Positions 20,795-33,244 are shown, numbered from the stretch's first letter. The stretch is 64,000 bases of DNA from Candidatus Pantoea persica (GCF_013753875.1 NZ_SMDS01000018.1:1-64000), one strand, 5' to 3'. Translations and numbers: made by a program. Notes: generated from the sequence alone by a model not told the origin.

Positions 20795-23422
20795 TTAAAG
20801 GCGGCTGCTGACCCAGCTTTCCACGCCTGCCAGCGCGCCTTTCAGCGCCTGCGCATCGGTTCCGCCAGCCTGCGCCATATCGGGACGCCCGCCGCCTTTG
20901 CCGCCGATCTGCTGCGCCAGCTCGCCCACCAGCTCGCCCGCTTTAACGCGATCAGTCAGATCTTTGGTTACGCCCGCAATTAACGACACTTTTCCTTCCG
21001 CCACGGTGGCCAGCACAATGACGGCCGAACCCAGCTGATTCTTCAAATCGTCGGCCATGGTACGCAACATTTTCGGTTCAACATTGCTCAGTTCGCTGAC
21101 CAGCAGTTTCGCGCCCTTGACATAAATAGCGCGGCTGCTCAGCGAGGCGCTTTCCTGTGCGGCCTGCTGATCACGCAGCTGCTGCAACTCTTTCTCAAGC
21201 GCCCGAACGTGATCGACAAGGCCGCGCACTTTGTCATTCAGGTTGCTGCTGTTCGCTTTGACCAGCTGCGCAATATCCTGCAGCTGATTGCTCTGTGCAT
21301 AGATCTGCGCCAGCGCGCCCTCGCCCGTTACGGCTTCGATACGACGCACACCCGCCGCCGTGCCGGATTCAGACTGAATACGAAACAGACCGATGTCGCC
21401 GGTGCGTGCCGCGTGCGTGCCGCCGCACAGTTCGATTGAAAAATCGCCCATGGTCAGCACGCGTACATGCTGATCGTATTTTTCACCGAACAGCGCCATC
21501 GCACCCTTTCCTTTGGCCGCGTCGATATCCATCACTTCGGTATCCACAGGCAGGTTGCGACGAATCTGCGCGTTGACGATCTCTTCGACCTGACGAATCT
21601 CCTGCGGTTTCATCGCCTCAAAATGGGAGAAGTCGAAACGCAAATATTTATCGTTAACCAGCGAGCCTTTCTGCGCGACATGCTCGCCCAGAACCTGACA
21701 CAGCGCCGCATGCAGCAGGTGCGTTGCCGAGTGATTGAGACGAATGCGCGCGCGGCACGCTTCATCGACCCGCGCGTCGACGCGATCGTTGATACGTATA
21801 TGGCCAGAGGTCAGCTTACCGATATGGCCAATAGCCTGGCCATATTTTTGTGTATCCTGGACGGTAAATTCAGCATTCTTCCCTGTCAGCAGGCCCGTAT
21901 CGCCTACCTGTCCGCCAGATTCACCATAAAATGGCGTTTCATCTAGCACCACAATCGCTTCCTGTCCTGCGGCGACTTCCTGTACCGCGACGCCATCAAC
22001 GTAAATGGCGGTGACCGCAGCCGTCAGGTCAAGCTGGTCATAGCCTTTAAAGGTAGAGGCGGTATCGATACTGATAACGTTGCTGTAGTAGGCGCCGAAA
22101 CCGCTGGCTTCGCGCGCGCGCTGGCGCTGCTGCTCCATCGCTTTTTCAAAGCCAGCTTCATCAATTTTCAGGTTACGCTCACGGCAGACGTCCGCAGTGA
22201 GATCGACCGGGAAGCCGAAGGTGTCGTAGAGGCGGAAGAGGGTCTCGCCATCCAGCGTATCGCCCTGCAGCTTCGCCAGCTCGTCGTCCAGCAGCGTCAG
22301 ACCGCGCTCCAGCGTTTTCGCAAACTGCTCTTCTTCGGTCTGAATGATGGTTTCGACCTGGCTTTGCTGACGCTTGAGATCGTCACCGGCGGCGCCCATG
22401 GCTTCAACCAGCGGCGCGACCAGCTTGTAGAAGAAGGCCTCTTTCGCGCCCAGCATATTGCCATGACGTACCGCGCGACGAATGATGCGACGCAGGACAT
22501 AGCCGCGGTTTTCATTCGACGGCACAACGCCGTCGGCGATCAGGAAGGCGCAGGAGCGAATATGGTCGGCGATGACGCGCAGCGATTTGTTGCTCAGATC
22601 GCTCGCGCCGGTTACCGCGGCAACCGCCTTGATCAGTTTTTCAAACAGGTCGATTTCGTAGTTGGAGTTGACGTGTTGCAGTACGGCGGAGATACGCTCC
22701 AGACCCATGCCGGTATCCACCGACGGCTTCGGCAGCGGCAGCATAGTGCCGTCCGGCTGGCGGTTGAACTGCATAAAGACGATATTCCAGATCTCGATAT
22801 AGCGATCGCCATCCTCTTCCGCGTTACCCGGCGGGCCGCCCCAGATGTGGTCGCCGTGATCGTAGAAAATTTCGCTGCAGGGGCCGCAAGGGCCGGTATC
22901 GCCCATCTGCCAGAAGTTGTCAGAGGCGTATGCGCTGCCTTTGTTATCGCCGATACGGATAATATGCTCGCACGGCACGCCGATATCGTTGGCCCAGATA
23001 TCATAGGCCTCGTCGTCGGTTTCATAGACGGTAACCCACAGGCGCTCTTTTGGCAGGGCGAACCAGGTTTCTCCGGTCAGCAGTTCCCAAGCGTAGGCAA
23101 TCGCTTCTTTTTTGAAATAGTCGCCGAAGCTGAAGTTGCCCAGCATTTCAAAAAAGGTGTGATGACGTGCGGTGTAACCGACGTTTTCCAAATCGTTGTG
23201 CTTCCCGCCGGCGCGCACGCAGCGCTGCGACGTGGTTGCGCGGGAATAATCACGTTTATCCTGGCCTAGGAAAACGTCTTTAAACTGAACCATTCCAGCG
23301 TTGGTAAACAGCAGCGTCGAGTCGTGGTTCGGTACGAGGGAGCTGCTGGCTATAACCTGATGTCCTTTGCTATGGAAAAAGTCGAGAAACGCTTGACGGA
23401 TCTCAGCAGTGCTCTTGCTCAT
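20795..23422 (-). CDS. alaS: Alanyl-tRNA synthetase
   Basis: Charges tRNA-Ala and edits mischarged Ser/Gly. 875 residues (E. coli 876): class II aminoacylation core ([18 protein letters not shown], motif 2 with [16 protein letters not shown]), tRNA-recognition helices, editing domain with the zinc-type [11 protein letters not shown] and CGGTHA motifs (residues about 560-670), then the C-Ala oligomerisation domain. Essential. 2.6 kb without a lesion, a useful control against the idea that the pseudogenes are sequencing errors. Confidence 0.98.
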   Translation of the reverse strand: MSKSTAEIRQAFLDFFHSKGHQVIASSSLVPNHDSTLLFTNAGMVQFKDVFLGQDKRDYSRATTSQRCVRAGGKHNDLENVGYTARHHTFFEMLGNFSFGDYFKKEAIAYAWELLTGETWFALPKERLWVTVYETDDEAYDIWANDIGVPCEHIIRIGDNKGSAYASDNFWQMGDTGPCGPCSEIFYDHGDHIWGGPPGNAEEDGDRYIEIWNIVFMQFNRQPDGTMLPLPKPSVDTGMGLERISAVLQHVNSNYEIDLFEKLIKAVAAVTGASDLSNKSLRVIADHIRSCAFLIADGVVPSNENRGYVLRRIIRRAVRHGNMLGAKEAFFYKLVAPLVEAMGAAGDDLKRQQSQVETIIQTEEEQFAKTLERGLTLLDDELAKLQGDTLDGETLFRLYDTFGFPVDLTADVCRERNLKIDEAGFEKAMEQQRQRAREASGFGAYYSNVISIDTASTFKGYDQLDLTAAVTAIYVDGVAVQEVAAGQEAIVVLDETPFYGESGGQVGDTGLLTGKNAEFTVQDTQKYGQAIGHIGKLTSGHIRINDRVDARVDEACRARIRLNHSATHLLHAALCQVLGEHVAQKGSLVNDKYLRFDFSHFEAMKPQEIRQVEEIVNAQIRRNLPVDTEVMDIDAAKGKGAMALFGEKYDQHVRVLTMGDFSIELCGGTHAARTGDIGLFRIQSESGTAAGVRRIEAVTGEGALAQIYAQSNQLQDIAQLVKANSSNLNDKVRGLVDHVRALEKELQQLRDQQAAQESASLSSRAIYVKGAKLLVSELSNVEPKMLRTMADDLKNQLGSAVIVLATVAEGKVSLIAGVTKDLTDRVKAGELVGELAQQIGGKGGGRPDMAQAGGTDAQALKGALAGVESWVSSRL

Positions 23423-23557
23423 ATATATCCTGGAATCACGCTAACGAAGGTTCCGTCCAGTCAGACGCGCCGCATCCACGCAGCGGCCTGTTAAGAGGAA
23501 CAAAAAGTGGGAATAAGATAAATTTTCTTCACTGGGAAGTAAAACCCCGCGCGACTT

Positions 23558-24069
23558 TCAGTCGTCAAATTTTCTGAAAACGGCCTGAATATCCTCCGTG
23601 AAGAAGCCTTTTGACTGTAAAATAGCGCTGAACTTTGGCTTTCGCCTTCCATTCCGTCGGCAAAGGAAGCCCGAACTTGCACTCCGCCAGCTGTGCCGCG
23701 CTGGCGCTCCAGTCGATTTAACAGGCTTCCATCGCGATATCGATGTCGGCGCGCGCGATGCCTTTTTGCCCCAGCTCCAGCCGGATGCACTGTGGGCTAG
23801 CCTTTACGACTACGACTTTGAATAAACCGCTCGGTAAATCGCGCGTCGTTAAGCCAGCCATTTTCATGGCACCAGCCGATCACTTTATCTAACTGCGCGT
23901 CGGTGATGATTTCGGGTTCGCTCTGCTGCATAAAGGCCGTGCGCTGTACCGACTGGCGCAGTTTGCGACGCAGTTCTTCTTCGCTGTGATCACGCTGCGC
24001 CAGAATGCGCATCGTGCGGTCAAGCAGGCGTGGAAAAGCGATCTCCCTGGGTTGCGATTGCTCAGTCAT
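23558..24069 (-). pseudogene. recX: RecX regulator of RecA, multiply frameshifted
   Basis: RecX blocks RecA filament growth. The N-terminal third, from [18 protein letters not shown] through [11 protein letters not shown]-like and [13 protein letters not shown] segments, is readable, followed by a stop near 23797. The remainder survives only as frame-switched pieces: IDWSASAAQLAECKFGLPLP, KVQRYFTVKRLLHGG and FFTEDIQAVFRKFDD. At least two indels. It is positioned right after recA as in other enterics, past a terminator. recA itself is intact. Confidence 0.88.
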
Positions 24070-24142
24070 ATGACTCACCTTAATCAAACAGGAGGGAAAT
24101 TATGGCGGTGAAACGGGGAGAAAGAGAAGTGCGGGCTGCAGA

Positions 24143-24174
24143 AAAGAAAACGGGAGTGGTTTCCCACTCCCGTT
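24143..24174 (-). terminator. Terminator between recA and recX
   Basis: A 10-bp perfect stem ACGGGAGTGG/CCACTCCCGT with a 4-base loop is followed on the minus strand by TTTCTTTTC, just after the recA stop. In E. coli a similar weak terminator lets a small share of transcripts reach recX. Confidence 0.85.
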
Positions 24175-24180
24175 GACAGA

Positions 24181-25287
<1,107 letters not shown>

Positions 25288-25326
25288 CTACAAATGCCTG
25301 CTCGCTTTCTGTTGCTGCTAATTATA

Positions 25327-25342
25327 CTGTATGGTCATACAG
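25327..25342 (-). promoter_or_regulatory. LexA (SOS) box of recA
   Basis: CTGTATGGTCATACAG fits CTGT-N8-ACAG with an almost perfect palindrome. It is the expected operator between recA and pncC. Confidence 0.95.
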
Positions 25343-25350
25343 CATCAAGC

Positions 25351-25845
25351 TTAATTTACCAAAAAATCGTCATGCAGCATCTGCAGCGCCCAGGCCACGG
25401 ACTGACGGCGAACAGCCTCACGATCTCCTTGAAAAAATTGGCGTTTTGCAGTGACTGCGCCACCCGGCGCCGCGAAGCCGAACCACACCGTTCCGACCGG
25501 TTTTTCCACGCTTCCGCCCTCGGGTCCGGCGATGCCGCTGACCGACACCGCGTAGTCCGCGCGCGCGGCAAGCTGCGCGCCTGACGCCATCTCTCGCACC
25601 ACGGCCTCACTCACCGCGCCGTGCTGCGCCAGCACGTCGGCGGATACCCCAACCAGGGTCTGCTTGGCGTCGTTGCTGTAGGTGACGAAACCGCGCTCAA
25701 ACCAGGCGGAGCTGCCGCTGATGTCGGTCAGCACCTTGGCTATCCAGCCGCCGGTACAGGATTCGGCGCAGGTTATTGTGGCGCCTTGCGCCTTCAGGCG
25801 TTCGCCCACCGCCGCGCTTAATTGCTGCAACTGCTGATCGTTCAT
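25351..25845 (-). CDS. pncC: Nicotinamide-nucleotide amidase PncC (CinA C-terminal family)
   Basis: 164 residues, like E. coli PncC (165). Deamidates NMN to nicotinate mononucleotide for NAD recycling. The CinA-family active-site segment AESCTGGW, SNDAKQTLVGV, AVSGIAGP-like SVSGIAGPEGG and GTVWFGF are all present. Immediately upstream of recA in the usual order. It is the last intact gene before a 4-kb run of dead genes. Confidence 0.93.
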   Translation of the reverse strand: MNDQQLQQLSAAVGERLKAQGATITCAESCTGGWIAKVLTDISGSSAWFERGFVTYSNDAKQTLVGVSADVLAQHGAVSEAVVREMASGAQLAARADYAVSVSGIAGPEGGSVEKPVGTVWFGFAAPGGAVTAKRQFFQGDREAVRRQSVAWALQMLHDDFLVN

Positions 25846-25943
25846 GGCATCTAATCCTTTCTGCTCAGTAAGGAGGACATGGTGTAAAGGCGGGATATTT
25901 TAACCCGGTAAGCCGACAGGTTGCCGCCGTTGCGCATTCGCTC

Positions 25944-26726
25944 TCATGACGCTGCGCTTTTTTTCACCGCCACGATAAAAAGACGCGGGAAAGCCAGCAA
26001 AACGCGACCGTCGGCGCGCAATGGATAAGCCTGCTGGAGCGCCTGCAGATATTGCTCCAGAAAGCATGTCTGTTCATCAGGCATAAGCGCGGCAAGAAAC
26101 GGACTCAGCCCGGTCGACGGTAGCCAGCTGACGATCGCCTGAGCGTCCGCCATGACGTAATAGTAGGTCGTGCGCCAGAGATCCACCTAACACACCGCTC
26201 GCATCAGCAAATCGTAGTAGCTCTCGGCGGAGAGCAATCTTTTACGCTCCGCGGCGGGGTCGATACGCTGACGCCAGGGATCGCAGGCGGCGATTTCACG
26301 CATCAGCCGATGCGAAGGCTCGTCTAGGTTATCCGGCATCTGCAGCGCCAGCGCGCCGCCGGCATCCAGCTGTCCTGTCAGCCGCGGCAATAGCGTATCG
26401 TGGCGATCCAGCTACTGCAGCGAGGCGTTGGCGTAGATCACCTGCTGCGGCGTCGACGCCTGCCAGCGAGCGATATCCTCTTGCAGAAAAGTACAGCGTG
26501 GCAGCCGCTCTCGCGACTGTGCCAGCATCGCCTCCGAGCCATCGACGCCCTGCACCTGCGCCTCAGGCTAGGCGCGCGCCAGCAGCTCGGTGCTGTTGCC
26601 CGGACCGCAGCCTAAATCCGTGGCGAAGCGCACATCCGTTACGGGAATGCGCGCTAACAGCTCCTGCGCAGGTCTGGTTCGTTCCGATTCAAACTGTCTG
26701 TAAAGGGCGGGATTCCGGTCTTGCAT
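25944..26726 (-). pseudogene. tam: Trans-aconitate 2-methyltransferase, three in-frame amber stops
   Basis: Would esterify trans-aconitate, a spontaneous product that inhibits aconitase. From ATG 26726 the frame is unbroken for 260 codons apart from TAG at codons 53, 105 and 180; by comparison with E. coli Tam the first two replace tryptophans (in the LLxxRWP and NASLQWL motifs). The SAM-binding [30 protein letters not shown] and C-terminal [10 protein letters not shown] motifs are well preserved and there are no indels. Inactivation therefore looks recent and purely by substitution. Confidence 0.92.
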
Positions 26727-26867
26727 AGCGTGCCTCTTGCGTTCGCTTATCAGCGCTCTGTCCAGGAAAGTGGGAGGTGTCACTCAATTTTACACGCTGC
26801 GCTGGCAAGCGCCTGGGTCGCGAATCAGGTTAAAACGGTGTTTCATTTTTCACTCTCAGGAGCTTTT

Positions 26868-27757
26868 ATGCATTCGCAGCCTGCTTTTTCCGGCGTAATG
26901 GTGCCCATCCGTCACACCTTTCACTGCCCAGGGCCAGCCTGATATTGACGCGCTGGGCCGTCATTTCGAGCGGCTGAATCATTCGGGCATTGATGCCCTG
27001 CTGCTGATGGGCAGCATTGGCGAATTCGCCTTGCTGACGCAGCAGGAGCGACTGCTGCTGATTCGGGAGGCGCGCCAGCTTACGTCGCTTCCCCTGATTG
27101 CCAAAATCTCCAGCTGCTGTGTGCCGGATATGCTGGAACTGGCGGCGGCAGCGTGGCGCAGCGGCTTTGATGCGGTCATGGTGCTGCCGCCCTACTACTA
27201 CGGCCAGACGCCGCAGCTGCTGCTGAGCTATTTTCGCGCCCTTGATACCCAGATCGGCGGCAACTGGTTCGCCTGTAACTTTCCGGCGCGCACCGGCTGC
27301 GATCTGACCCCAGCCCTGATCATCGAGCTGGCGGCTGAGTTGCCGCATTTTATCGGCATCAAAGACACGGTCGACTGCCTGTCGCACAACCGCGCGCTGA
27401 TTTAAGAGACGAACAAGGTGCGCGACGACTTCGCCGTGCTCTCCGGCTACGACGAATATCTGCTGCCGAACCTGCTGGCGGGCGGTGCGGGGGTGATCTC
27501 CGGATTAAACAATATCGTGTCGGAACTCTTTGCGGCGGCGATGCGCGCCTGGCGTGCACAGGATCTGTGCCGAACTGGCGCGCATTCAGAAACGCATCGG
27601 CAGGCTGATGGCGATTTACACCATTGGGGAGGATTTCGTCACCACGATCAAAACCGCCGTGTCCCGGCGTTTTGATTCGATGTCCAGCCAGTCGTGCAAC
27701 TATGGCGGTGCTCTGAGCGCTGCGCAATGCAGCGCGATCGATCGGCTGTTTGAGTAG
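26868..27757 (+). pseudogene. DapA/N-acetylneuraminate lyase-family aldolase, broken
   Basis: A (beta/alpha)8 class I aldolase of the dihydrodipicolinate synthase family, substrate not inferable. MHSQPAFSGVMVPI starts it, a frameshift follows near 26925, then GIDALLLMGSIGEFALLT (phosphate/carboxylate loop) through the Schiff-base lysine in HFIGIKDTVD. The usual active-site tyrosine of the YNFP motif reads CNFP. A TAA at 27403-27405 and another frameshift near 27570 follow before KTAVSRRFDS. It is not the biosynthetic dapA, whose context differs. Confidence 0.85.
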
Positions 27758-27791
27758 GTTACTGCGAGGGCGCGTCCGGAGTCCGTTTACG

Positions 27792-28070
27792 TTACGCGCG
27801 CTTCACAAATTCCGATTTAAGCTTCATGGGGCTGAAGCCGTCAATCTTACAGTCGATATTGCGATCGCCTTCGCTCAGGCGAATGCCCTTCACGCGCGTC
27901 CCGATTTTAGGCGTCGATGCGCTACCTTTCACCTTTAGATCTTTGATCAGCACCACAGTGTCGCCCTCTTCGAGCATATTGCCGTTGGCGTCGCGCTCCA
28001 CAATGCGATCCGGCTGGCTGTCGCCTTAGCTCAGCGTCCAGATATGGCCGCAGGCGGGACAGTTAGTTCT
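27792..28070 (-). pseudogene. yjdM: YjdM (PhnA) zinc-ribbon protein, truncated and with a nonsense codon
   Basis: The C-terminal SH3-like domain reads cleanly ([20 protein letters not shown] through [13 protein letters not shown]). Upstream, a single CPACGHIW zinc knuckle is followed by an in-frame TAA (TLS-stop-GDSQPD). The first CxxC knuckle that should precede it is absent, replaced by sequence abutting mltB. Despite the old name phnA it is not a phosphonate hydrolase; its role is unclear. Confidence 0.82.
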
Positions 28071-28082
28071 TAAGGACAGCAA

Positions 28083-29161
28083 TCAGAGTATGGCGCCGGA
28101 ACGCGCTTTACTGACCGCCTAGCCCAGCTGCCACACCGCCATCGCATAGCGCGTGCTGTGGTTATAGCGCGTGATGACATAAAAGTTCGGCAAGCCATAC
28201 CAGTACTGATAGCTGGTGCCCATGTCGAGCCGCAGCAGGCTGACCTGCGTATTGCCGTCCAGCGAGCCTTGTGGAGCGAGGCCGGAGGCCGCCAGCATCT
28301 GCGGCGTATAGCTGGTTTTAAAACCGTTCTCCAGCAGCGGCGCCTGGCCGCTGGCGGGCACCGCTACGCCTTCGCCGCTGCGCCAGCCGTGCTCTTTAGA
28401 AATAGTGCGCCACGCCGCCGATAGCGTCCACGGGATCCCACAGATTGATATGGCCGTCGCCGTTGAAGTCCACAGCGTATTGCTGATAGGACGAGGGCAT
28501 AAACTGACCGTAGCCCATCGCGCCGGCAAAGGATCCCTCGAGATCCAGCGGATCGTCTTCTTCATTGTGCGCCATCAGCAGAAAGGTCTCCAGCTCGCTG
28601 CTGAAGTAGCTGGCGCGACGCGGATAGCTAAACGACAGCGTGGCAAGCGCGTCCAGAATGCGCGTTTTGCCCATCACGCGGCCCCAGCGCGTCTCCACGC
28701 CGATAATGCCGACGATAATCTCTGGCGGCACGCCGTAAACCTGCTGCACGCGCGTCAGGGCGTCCTGGTACTGATCCCAGAAGGCAACGCTGTTTTGCAC
28801 GTTATCCTGCGTAATAAACTGCTTGCGGTAGTGCAGCCAGGGGCAACGTTGGGGCCTGCCGGCGGCGTATAGCTCGGCGCCTGACGATCCATCAGCCGCA
28901 GGACGTAATCCAGTATTTTGGCCTGACCGATAACGGCGTGCAGCTGCTGGCGATCGAAGCCGTGTTTCTTAACCATTTTGATCGATGAACTGTTCAGCTG
29001 CCGGGTTTCCGGCGAAATCGCCGAACATTGGCTACGACGGCTCCAGCAGGAAGCCCCCCTTTCGGTGCCGTCAGGGCGGCAGTCTGCGGCGCGGATTCCG
29101 GTTTGCTGCTGCAGGCGGCCAGTAAGGCCACGAGCGGAAATAGGGTGAACTTGAATCGCAT
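28083..29161 (-). pseudogene. mltB: Membrane-bound lytic murein transglycosylase B, broken
   Basis: Outer-membrane lipoprotein that cleaves peptidoglycan to anhydromuropeptides (E. coli 361 residues). The signal peptide and lipobox LLAACSS are intact. Frameshifts follow after TAPKGG, near 28840 after PPAGPN, and at 28395 (an extra T in VAHYF-KEHGW). The catalytic core GVETRWGRVMGKTRILDAL survives in one frame. A CAG-to-TAG change at 28119-28121 removes the last residues AVSKARSG. Located after recA-pncC as in relatives. Confidence 0.92.
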
Positions 29162-29472
29162 CAGATATCCATGAGCATGCAGTGAAGGTAACAAATTATG
29201 TAAACATTCACTCACAAAATGGACAGGGCGGAACGGAAAAATAGAGCCAGCGTAACCTTGCCTCGTTGCGCCGTGCGCACCAGGCTCTGACGTTGGCAGG
29301 CTCTCCGCTGCACGAAAGGCGCCTCCTTGCGTGTGACCTCTCGCAAAGCTGAATGAAAAGCCAGTGAAAACCCTTTCTCAGAATGCAGCGCCGCGGCCTG
29401 CGCGCTAGAGTGCCAGCAACCCTGAACGCCGCAGCGAAGCAGGCGGTAAGCGGTGCTGTTTAAGGAGAGAAG

Positions 29473-30243
29473 ATGAAAGAGAACCTGTTTTTTGGCTGCT
29501 GCTCGGTGTGCTGGCGCTCAGCGTCGGCAGTTTTCTTAACGTCGTGATTTATTGTCTGCCGCGCATGATTCTGCAGCCGTGGCCCGGCTTCTCGCTGATG
29601 CGGCCTCCTTTGCACTGTCCGTACTGCGCAGCGCCGGTGTGGCGGCGCGATCGCAATCCCGCTGCTGAGCTGGCTGATGCTGGGCGGCCGCTGCCGTCAC
29701 TGTCGGCAGGCCATCTCCTAGTGTTATCCTGCCACGGAAGCGGCGAGCACGGTGCTCGCCTTGCTGCTGGCCCTGCGCTTGCCGTGGGACGGCGCGCTGC
29801 TGGCACTGCTGCTGAGCGTGTGGCTGCTGGCGCTGTCGCTGATCGATCTCCGCTGGCAGCTGCTGCCGGACAGCCTCACCCTTTCCCTGCTCTGGCTCGG
29901 GCTGCTGTTTCATTCAGGCCAGCGGCACGCTGCCGCACAGCGATCCGGCCAGCGCCATTGTCGGCGCCGCCGGCGGCTATCTGCTGTTCCGGCTGCTGGC
30001 GTGGGCATATCGCTCCTTGCGTCAGTAAGAGGGCTGGGCGGCGGCGCCAAGCTGCTCACCGCGCTCGGCGCCTGGCTCGGCTGGGAAAAGCTGCCGCTGC
30101 TGCTGCTGCTGATAGCCGCCAGCACGGCGCGGTCGGCTGTTCTGCTGGCGCGCCTGCTGATGTGGTGTCCCTGCTCGCTGCCGCTGCCATTCGGTCGCTG
30201 CCTGGCGCTGGCGGGTGCGCTGCTGCTGCATGCGCCGGGCTAA
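29473..30243 (+). pseudogene. Type IV prepilin peptidase (A24 family), broken
   Basis: Bifunctional leader peptidase/N-methylase family for type IV pilins or type II secretion pseudopilins. MKENLFF, then a frameshift into LGVLALSVGSFLNVVIYCLP and CPYCAAPVW, the zinc-binding N-terminal domain. Another shift follows, a TAG at 29719-29721 replaces the tryptophan expected in the conserved ISWRYP motif, then LLALSLIDLRWQLLPDSLT (first catalytic Asp). The second catalytic motif, normally GxGDxK, reads GGGAK, so its Asp is gone. Several lesions. Confidence 0.85.
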
Positions 30244-30588
30244 TCTTTGCGTAACGTTTCGCATGGCACGCTGTCCGAACGGAAATCCGTTAGGCTTTTG
30301 CTACGCAGCCTGATAACGTCACGCGCATATCAGGCTGCTGTGCTGAAGCGATATCATCGCGGCGCGGCGGCGGACAGCCTTGATGTTAAGCGGACAATTT
30401 TTCATAATGACCGCCAGACGCTGCATACCACGCAGCCAAAGCCGCCTGCTCCAGCGCACCTTCTCTGTTTCGACGCGCGTTGAGACGGAGATATCCCGAT
30501 TAACGCAGCAGCACTCCTGACGTACGCCAGAACATGCAGTCGATATAAGGCTTGCCCATTAACCGAATGATTTAAGAGTTGATTACTT
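30244..30588. other. Spacer before mutS, no gene seen
   Basis: About 345 bases with no supported coding sequence on either strand. The only structure I see is an inverted repeat CAGCCTGATA/TATCAGGCTG (about 30307-30344). The mutS promoter must lie here but I cannot point to a convincing -10/-35 pair. Confidence 0.5.
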
Positions 30589-33159
30589 ATGAACAAGTCA
30601 GTCGATAAGGACATCACCGCCCATACGCCCATGATGATGCAGTATTTACGCCTGAAGGCGGAACATCCTGACATCCTGCTGTTTTACCGCATGGGCGATT
30701 TTTATGAGCTTTTTTACGACGATGCCCGCCGCGCGTCGCAGCTGCTGGAAATTTCGCTCACCAAACGTGGCGCCTCGGCCGGCGAGCCGATTCCTATGGC
30801 GGGCGTGCCCTATCACGCGGTGGAAAGCTATCTGGCGAAACTGGTACAGCTGGGCGAATCTGTGGCGATCTGCGAACAGATCGGCGATCCCGCGCTCAGC
30901 AAAGGACCGGTCGAGCGCAAAGTGGTGCGCATCGTCACGCCGGGCACCATCAGCGACGAGGCGCTGCTGCAGGAGCGTCAGGACAACCTGCTAGCTGCGC
31001 TGGTGCAGGGGCCGCAAGGCTTTGGCTACGCCACGCTGGATATCAGCTCGGGCCGTTTTCGCCTGAGCGAGCCGTCGGACAAGGAAACCATGGCCGCCGA
31101 GCTGCAGCGCACCAATCCCGCCGAGCTGCTCTATCCGGAAGATCTGCAAGCGATGTCTCTGATTGAACAGCGACGCGGTTTGCGTCGTCGCCCGATGTGG
31201 GAGTTCGAGATCGATACCGCGCGCCAGCAGCTGAACCTGCAGTTCGGCACCCGCGATCTGAATGGATTTGGCGTAGAGCAGGCGCATCAGGCGCTGTGCG
31301 CAGCGGGCTGCCTGCTGCAGTACGTCAAGGATACGCAGCGCACCAACCTGCCGCACATCCGCTCACTCAGCATGGATCGCCAACAGGACAGCATCATTAT
31401 GGATGCCGCCACGCGCCGCAATCTCGAGATCACGCAGAATCTGGCAGGCGGCACGGAGAATACGCTGGCGGCGGTGCTGGACCGCACCGTCACGCCGATG
31501 GGCAGCCGCATGCTCAAGCGCTGGCTGCATATGCCGCTGCGCGACGCAGCGGTCATTGCGCAGCGTCAGGATGCGATTGCCGAGCTGCAGCCGCTGAGCG
31601 ACGCGCTGCAGCCGGTGCTGTGCCAGGTTGGCGATCTAGAGCGCATTCTGGCGCGCCTGGCGCTGCATACGGCGCGCCCGCGCGATTTAGCGCGTATGCG
31701 TCACGCCTTCCAGCAGCTGCCGGAGCTGAATGCGCTGCTAGCCGACGCCCAGAGCGCGCAGCTCATCCGGCTGCGCCAGCAAATGGGCGAATTTACTGCG
31801 CTGCGCGAGCTGCTGGAAAACGCCATTATCGACTCGCCGCCAGTGCTGGTGCGCGACGGCGGCGTGATCGCGCCAGGCTACAACGCGGAGCTGGACGAGT
31901 GGCGCGCGCTGGCGGACGGTGCGACGGACTATCTCGACAGGCTGGAGATCCGCGAGCGGGAAAAACTGGGGCTGGATACGCTGAAAGTCGGCTTTAATGC
32001 GGTGCACGGCTACTATATTCAGGTCAGCCGTGGCCAGAGCGACCATGTCCCCATTAACTATGTGCGTCGCCAGACCCTGAAAAATGCAGAACGCTATATC
32101 ATCCCCGAGCTCAAAGAGTACGAGGACAAGGTGCTGACCTCGAAAGGCAAAGCGCTGGCGCTGGAGAAAAGCCTCTACGACGCGCTGTTCGATCAGCTGT
32201 TGCCACATCTGGAAGCGCTGCAGCTTAGCGCCGCGGCGCTCGCCGAGCTGGATGTGCTGAGCAACCTAGCGGAGCGCGCCTGGACGCTGAACTACTGCCG
32301 CCCGACGCTGCAGGATAAGCCGGGCATCAGAATCACCGGCGGACGCCATCCGGTCGTTGAGCAGGTGCTGAAAGAGCCATTTATCGCCAACCCGCTTACG
32401 CTCGCGCCACAGCGCCGCATGCTGATTATTACTGGCCCGAACATGGGCGGTAAGAGTACCTATATGCGTCAGGCGGCGCTGATGGCGCTGATGGCGTGGA
32501 TCGGCAGCTTTGTGCCAGCGGAAGAGACGCTGATCGGTCCGCTGGATCGCATCTTTACCCGCATCGGCGCGGCGGATGACCTAGCGTCGGGACGATCAAC
32601 CTTTATGGTGGAGATGACGGAAACCGCCAATATCCTGCATAACGCCACCGAGCACAGCTTGGTGCTAATGGATGAAATCGGCCGCGGCACCTCGACCTAT
32701 GACGGCCTGTCGCTCGCCTGGGCCTGCGCGGAGAATCTGGCCAATCGCATCAAAGCCATGACGCTGTTCGCCACCCACTATTTCGAGCTGACAACCCTGC
32801 CGGAAAAAATGGAGGGCGTGGTCAACGTCCATCTGGACGCCGTTGAGCACGGCGACACCATCGCCTTTATGCACAGAGTTCAGGACGGCGCTGCCAGCAA
32901 AAGCTACGGCCTGGCGGTAGCGGCGCTGGCTGGCGTGCCGAAAGAGGTGATCAAGCGCGCGCGCTCCAAGCTGAAGGAGCTGGAGTCACTATCGAATAAT
33001 TCCACCGCGACTACCGTAGATGGTTCGCAGCTGCCGCTGCTGGTGGAAGAGACCTTGCCCGCCGTGGAGGCGCTGGAGGCGCTGGAGGCGCTGGATCCCG
33101 ACACGCTGACGCCGCGTCAGGCGCTGGAGTGGATCTACCGGCTCAAGTCGCTGATATAA
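30589..33159 (+). CDS. mutS: DNA mismatch repair protein MutS
   Basis: Recognises mismatches and recruits MutL/MutH. 856 residues (E. coli 853): mismatch-binding domain with the Phe-x-Glu motif in [11 protein letters not shown] (near 36-38), connector, core/lever/clamp domains, and ATPase with Walker [10 protein letters not shown] near 614, Walker [16 protein letters not shown] and the C-terminal tetramer segment. A 9-bp unit (GAGGCGCTG) is repeated three times in the linker at 33067-33093, adding ALE units. Intact, so the lesions around it are not obviously due to a mutator from mutS loss. Confidence 0.98.
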   Translation: MNKSVDKDITAHTPMMMQYLRLKAEHPDILLFYRMGDFYELFYDDARRASQLLEISLTKRGASAGEPIPMAGVPYHAVESYLAKLVQLGESVAICEQIGDPALSKGPVERKVVRIVTPGTISDEALLQERQDNLLAALVQGPQGFGYATLDISSGRFRLSEPSDKETMAAELQRTNPAELLYPEDLQAMSLIEQRRGLRRRPMWEFEIDTARQQLNLQFGTRDLNGFGVEQAHQALCAAGCLLQYVKDTQRTNLPHIRSLSMDRQQDSIIMDAATRRNLEITQNLAGGTENTLAAVLDRTVTPMGSRMLKRWLHMPLRDAAVIAQRQDAIAELQPLSDALQPVLCQVGDLERILARLALHTARPRDLARMRHAFQQLPELNALLADAQSAQLIRLRQQMGEFTALRELLENAIIDSPPVLVRDGGVIAPGYNAELDEWRALADGATDYLDRLEIREREKLGLDTLKVGFNAVHGYYIQVSRGQSDHVPINYVRRQTLKNAERYIIPELKEYEDKVLTSKGKALALEKSLYDALFDQLLPHLEALQLSAAALAELDVLSNLAERAWTLNYCRPTLQDKPGIRITGGRHPVVEQVLKEPFIANPLTLAPQRRMLIITGPNMGGKSTYMRQAALMALMAWIGSFVPAEETLIGPLDRIFTRIGAADDLASGRSTFMVEMTETANILHNATEHSLVLMDEIGRGTSTYDGLSLAWACAENLANRIKAMTLFATHYFELTTLPEKMEGVVNVHLDAVEHGDTIAFMHRVQDGAASKSYGLAVAALAGVPKEVIKRARSKLKELESLSNNSTATTVDGSQLPLLVEETLPAVEALEALEALDPDTLTPRQALEWIYRLKSLI

Positions 33160-33216
33160 CGTCTGCCTGTGGCCTGCGGATGCTCTGCGCAGGCGCAGCG
33201 CGCGGCCTGGCTTAAG

Positions 33217-33244
33217 AAGCGGTGGCTTTCGCCACCGCTTTTTT
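33217..33244 (+). terminator. Terminator of mutS
   Basis: A 10-bp perfect stem AAGCGGTGGC/GCCACCGCTT with loop TTTC is followed by a T-run, between the convergent genes mutS and rpoS. Confidence 0.9.

Noticed and set aside
30244-30588. A hidden small gene or sRNA upstream of mutS
   Set aside because: No conserved peptide, no promoter-terminator pair; only one inverted repeat without a U-run.
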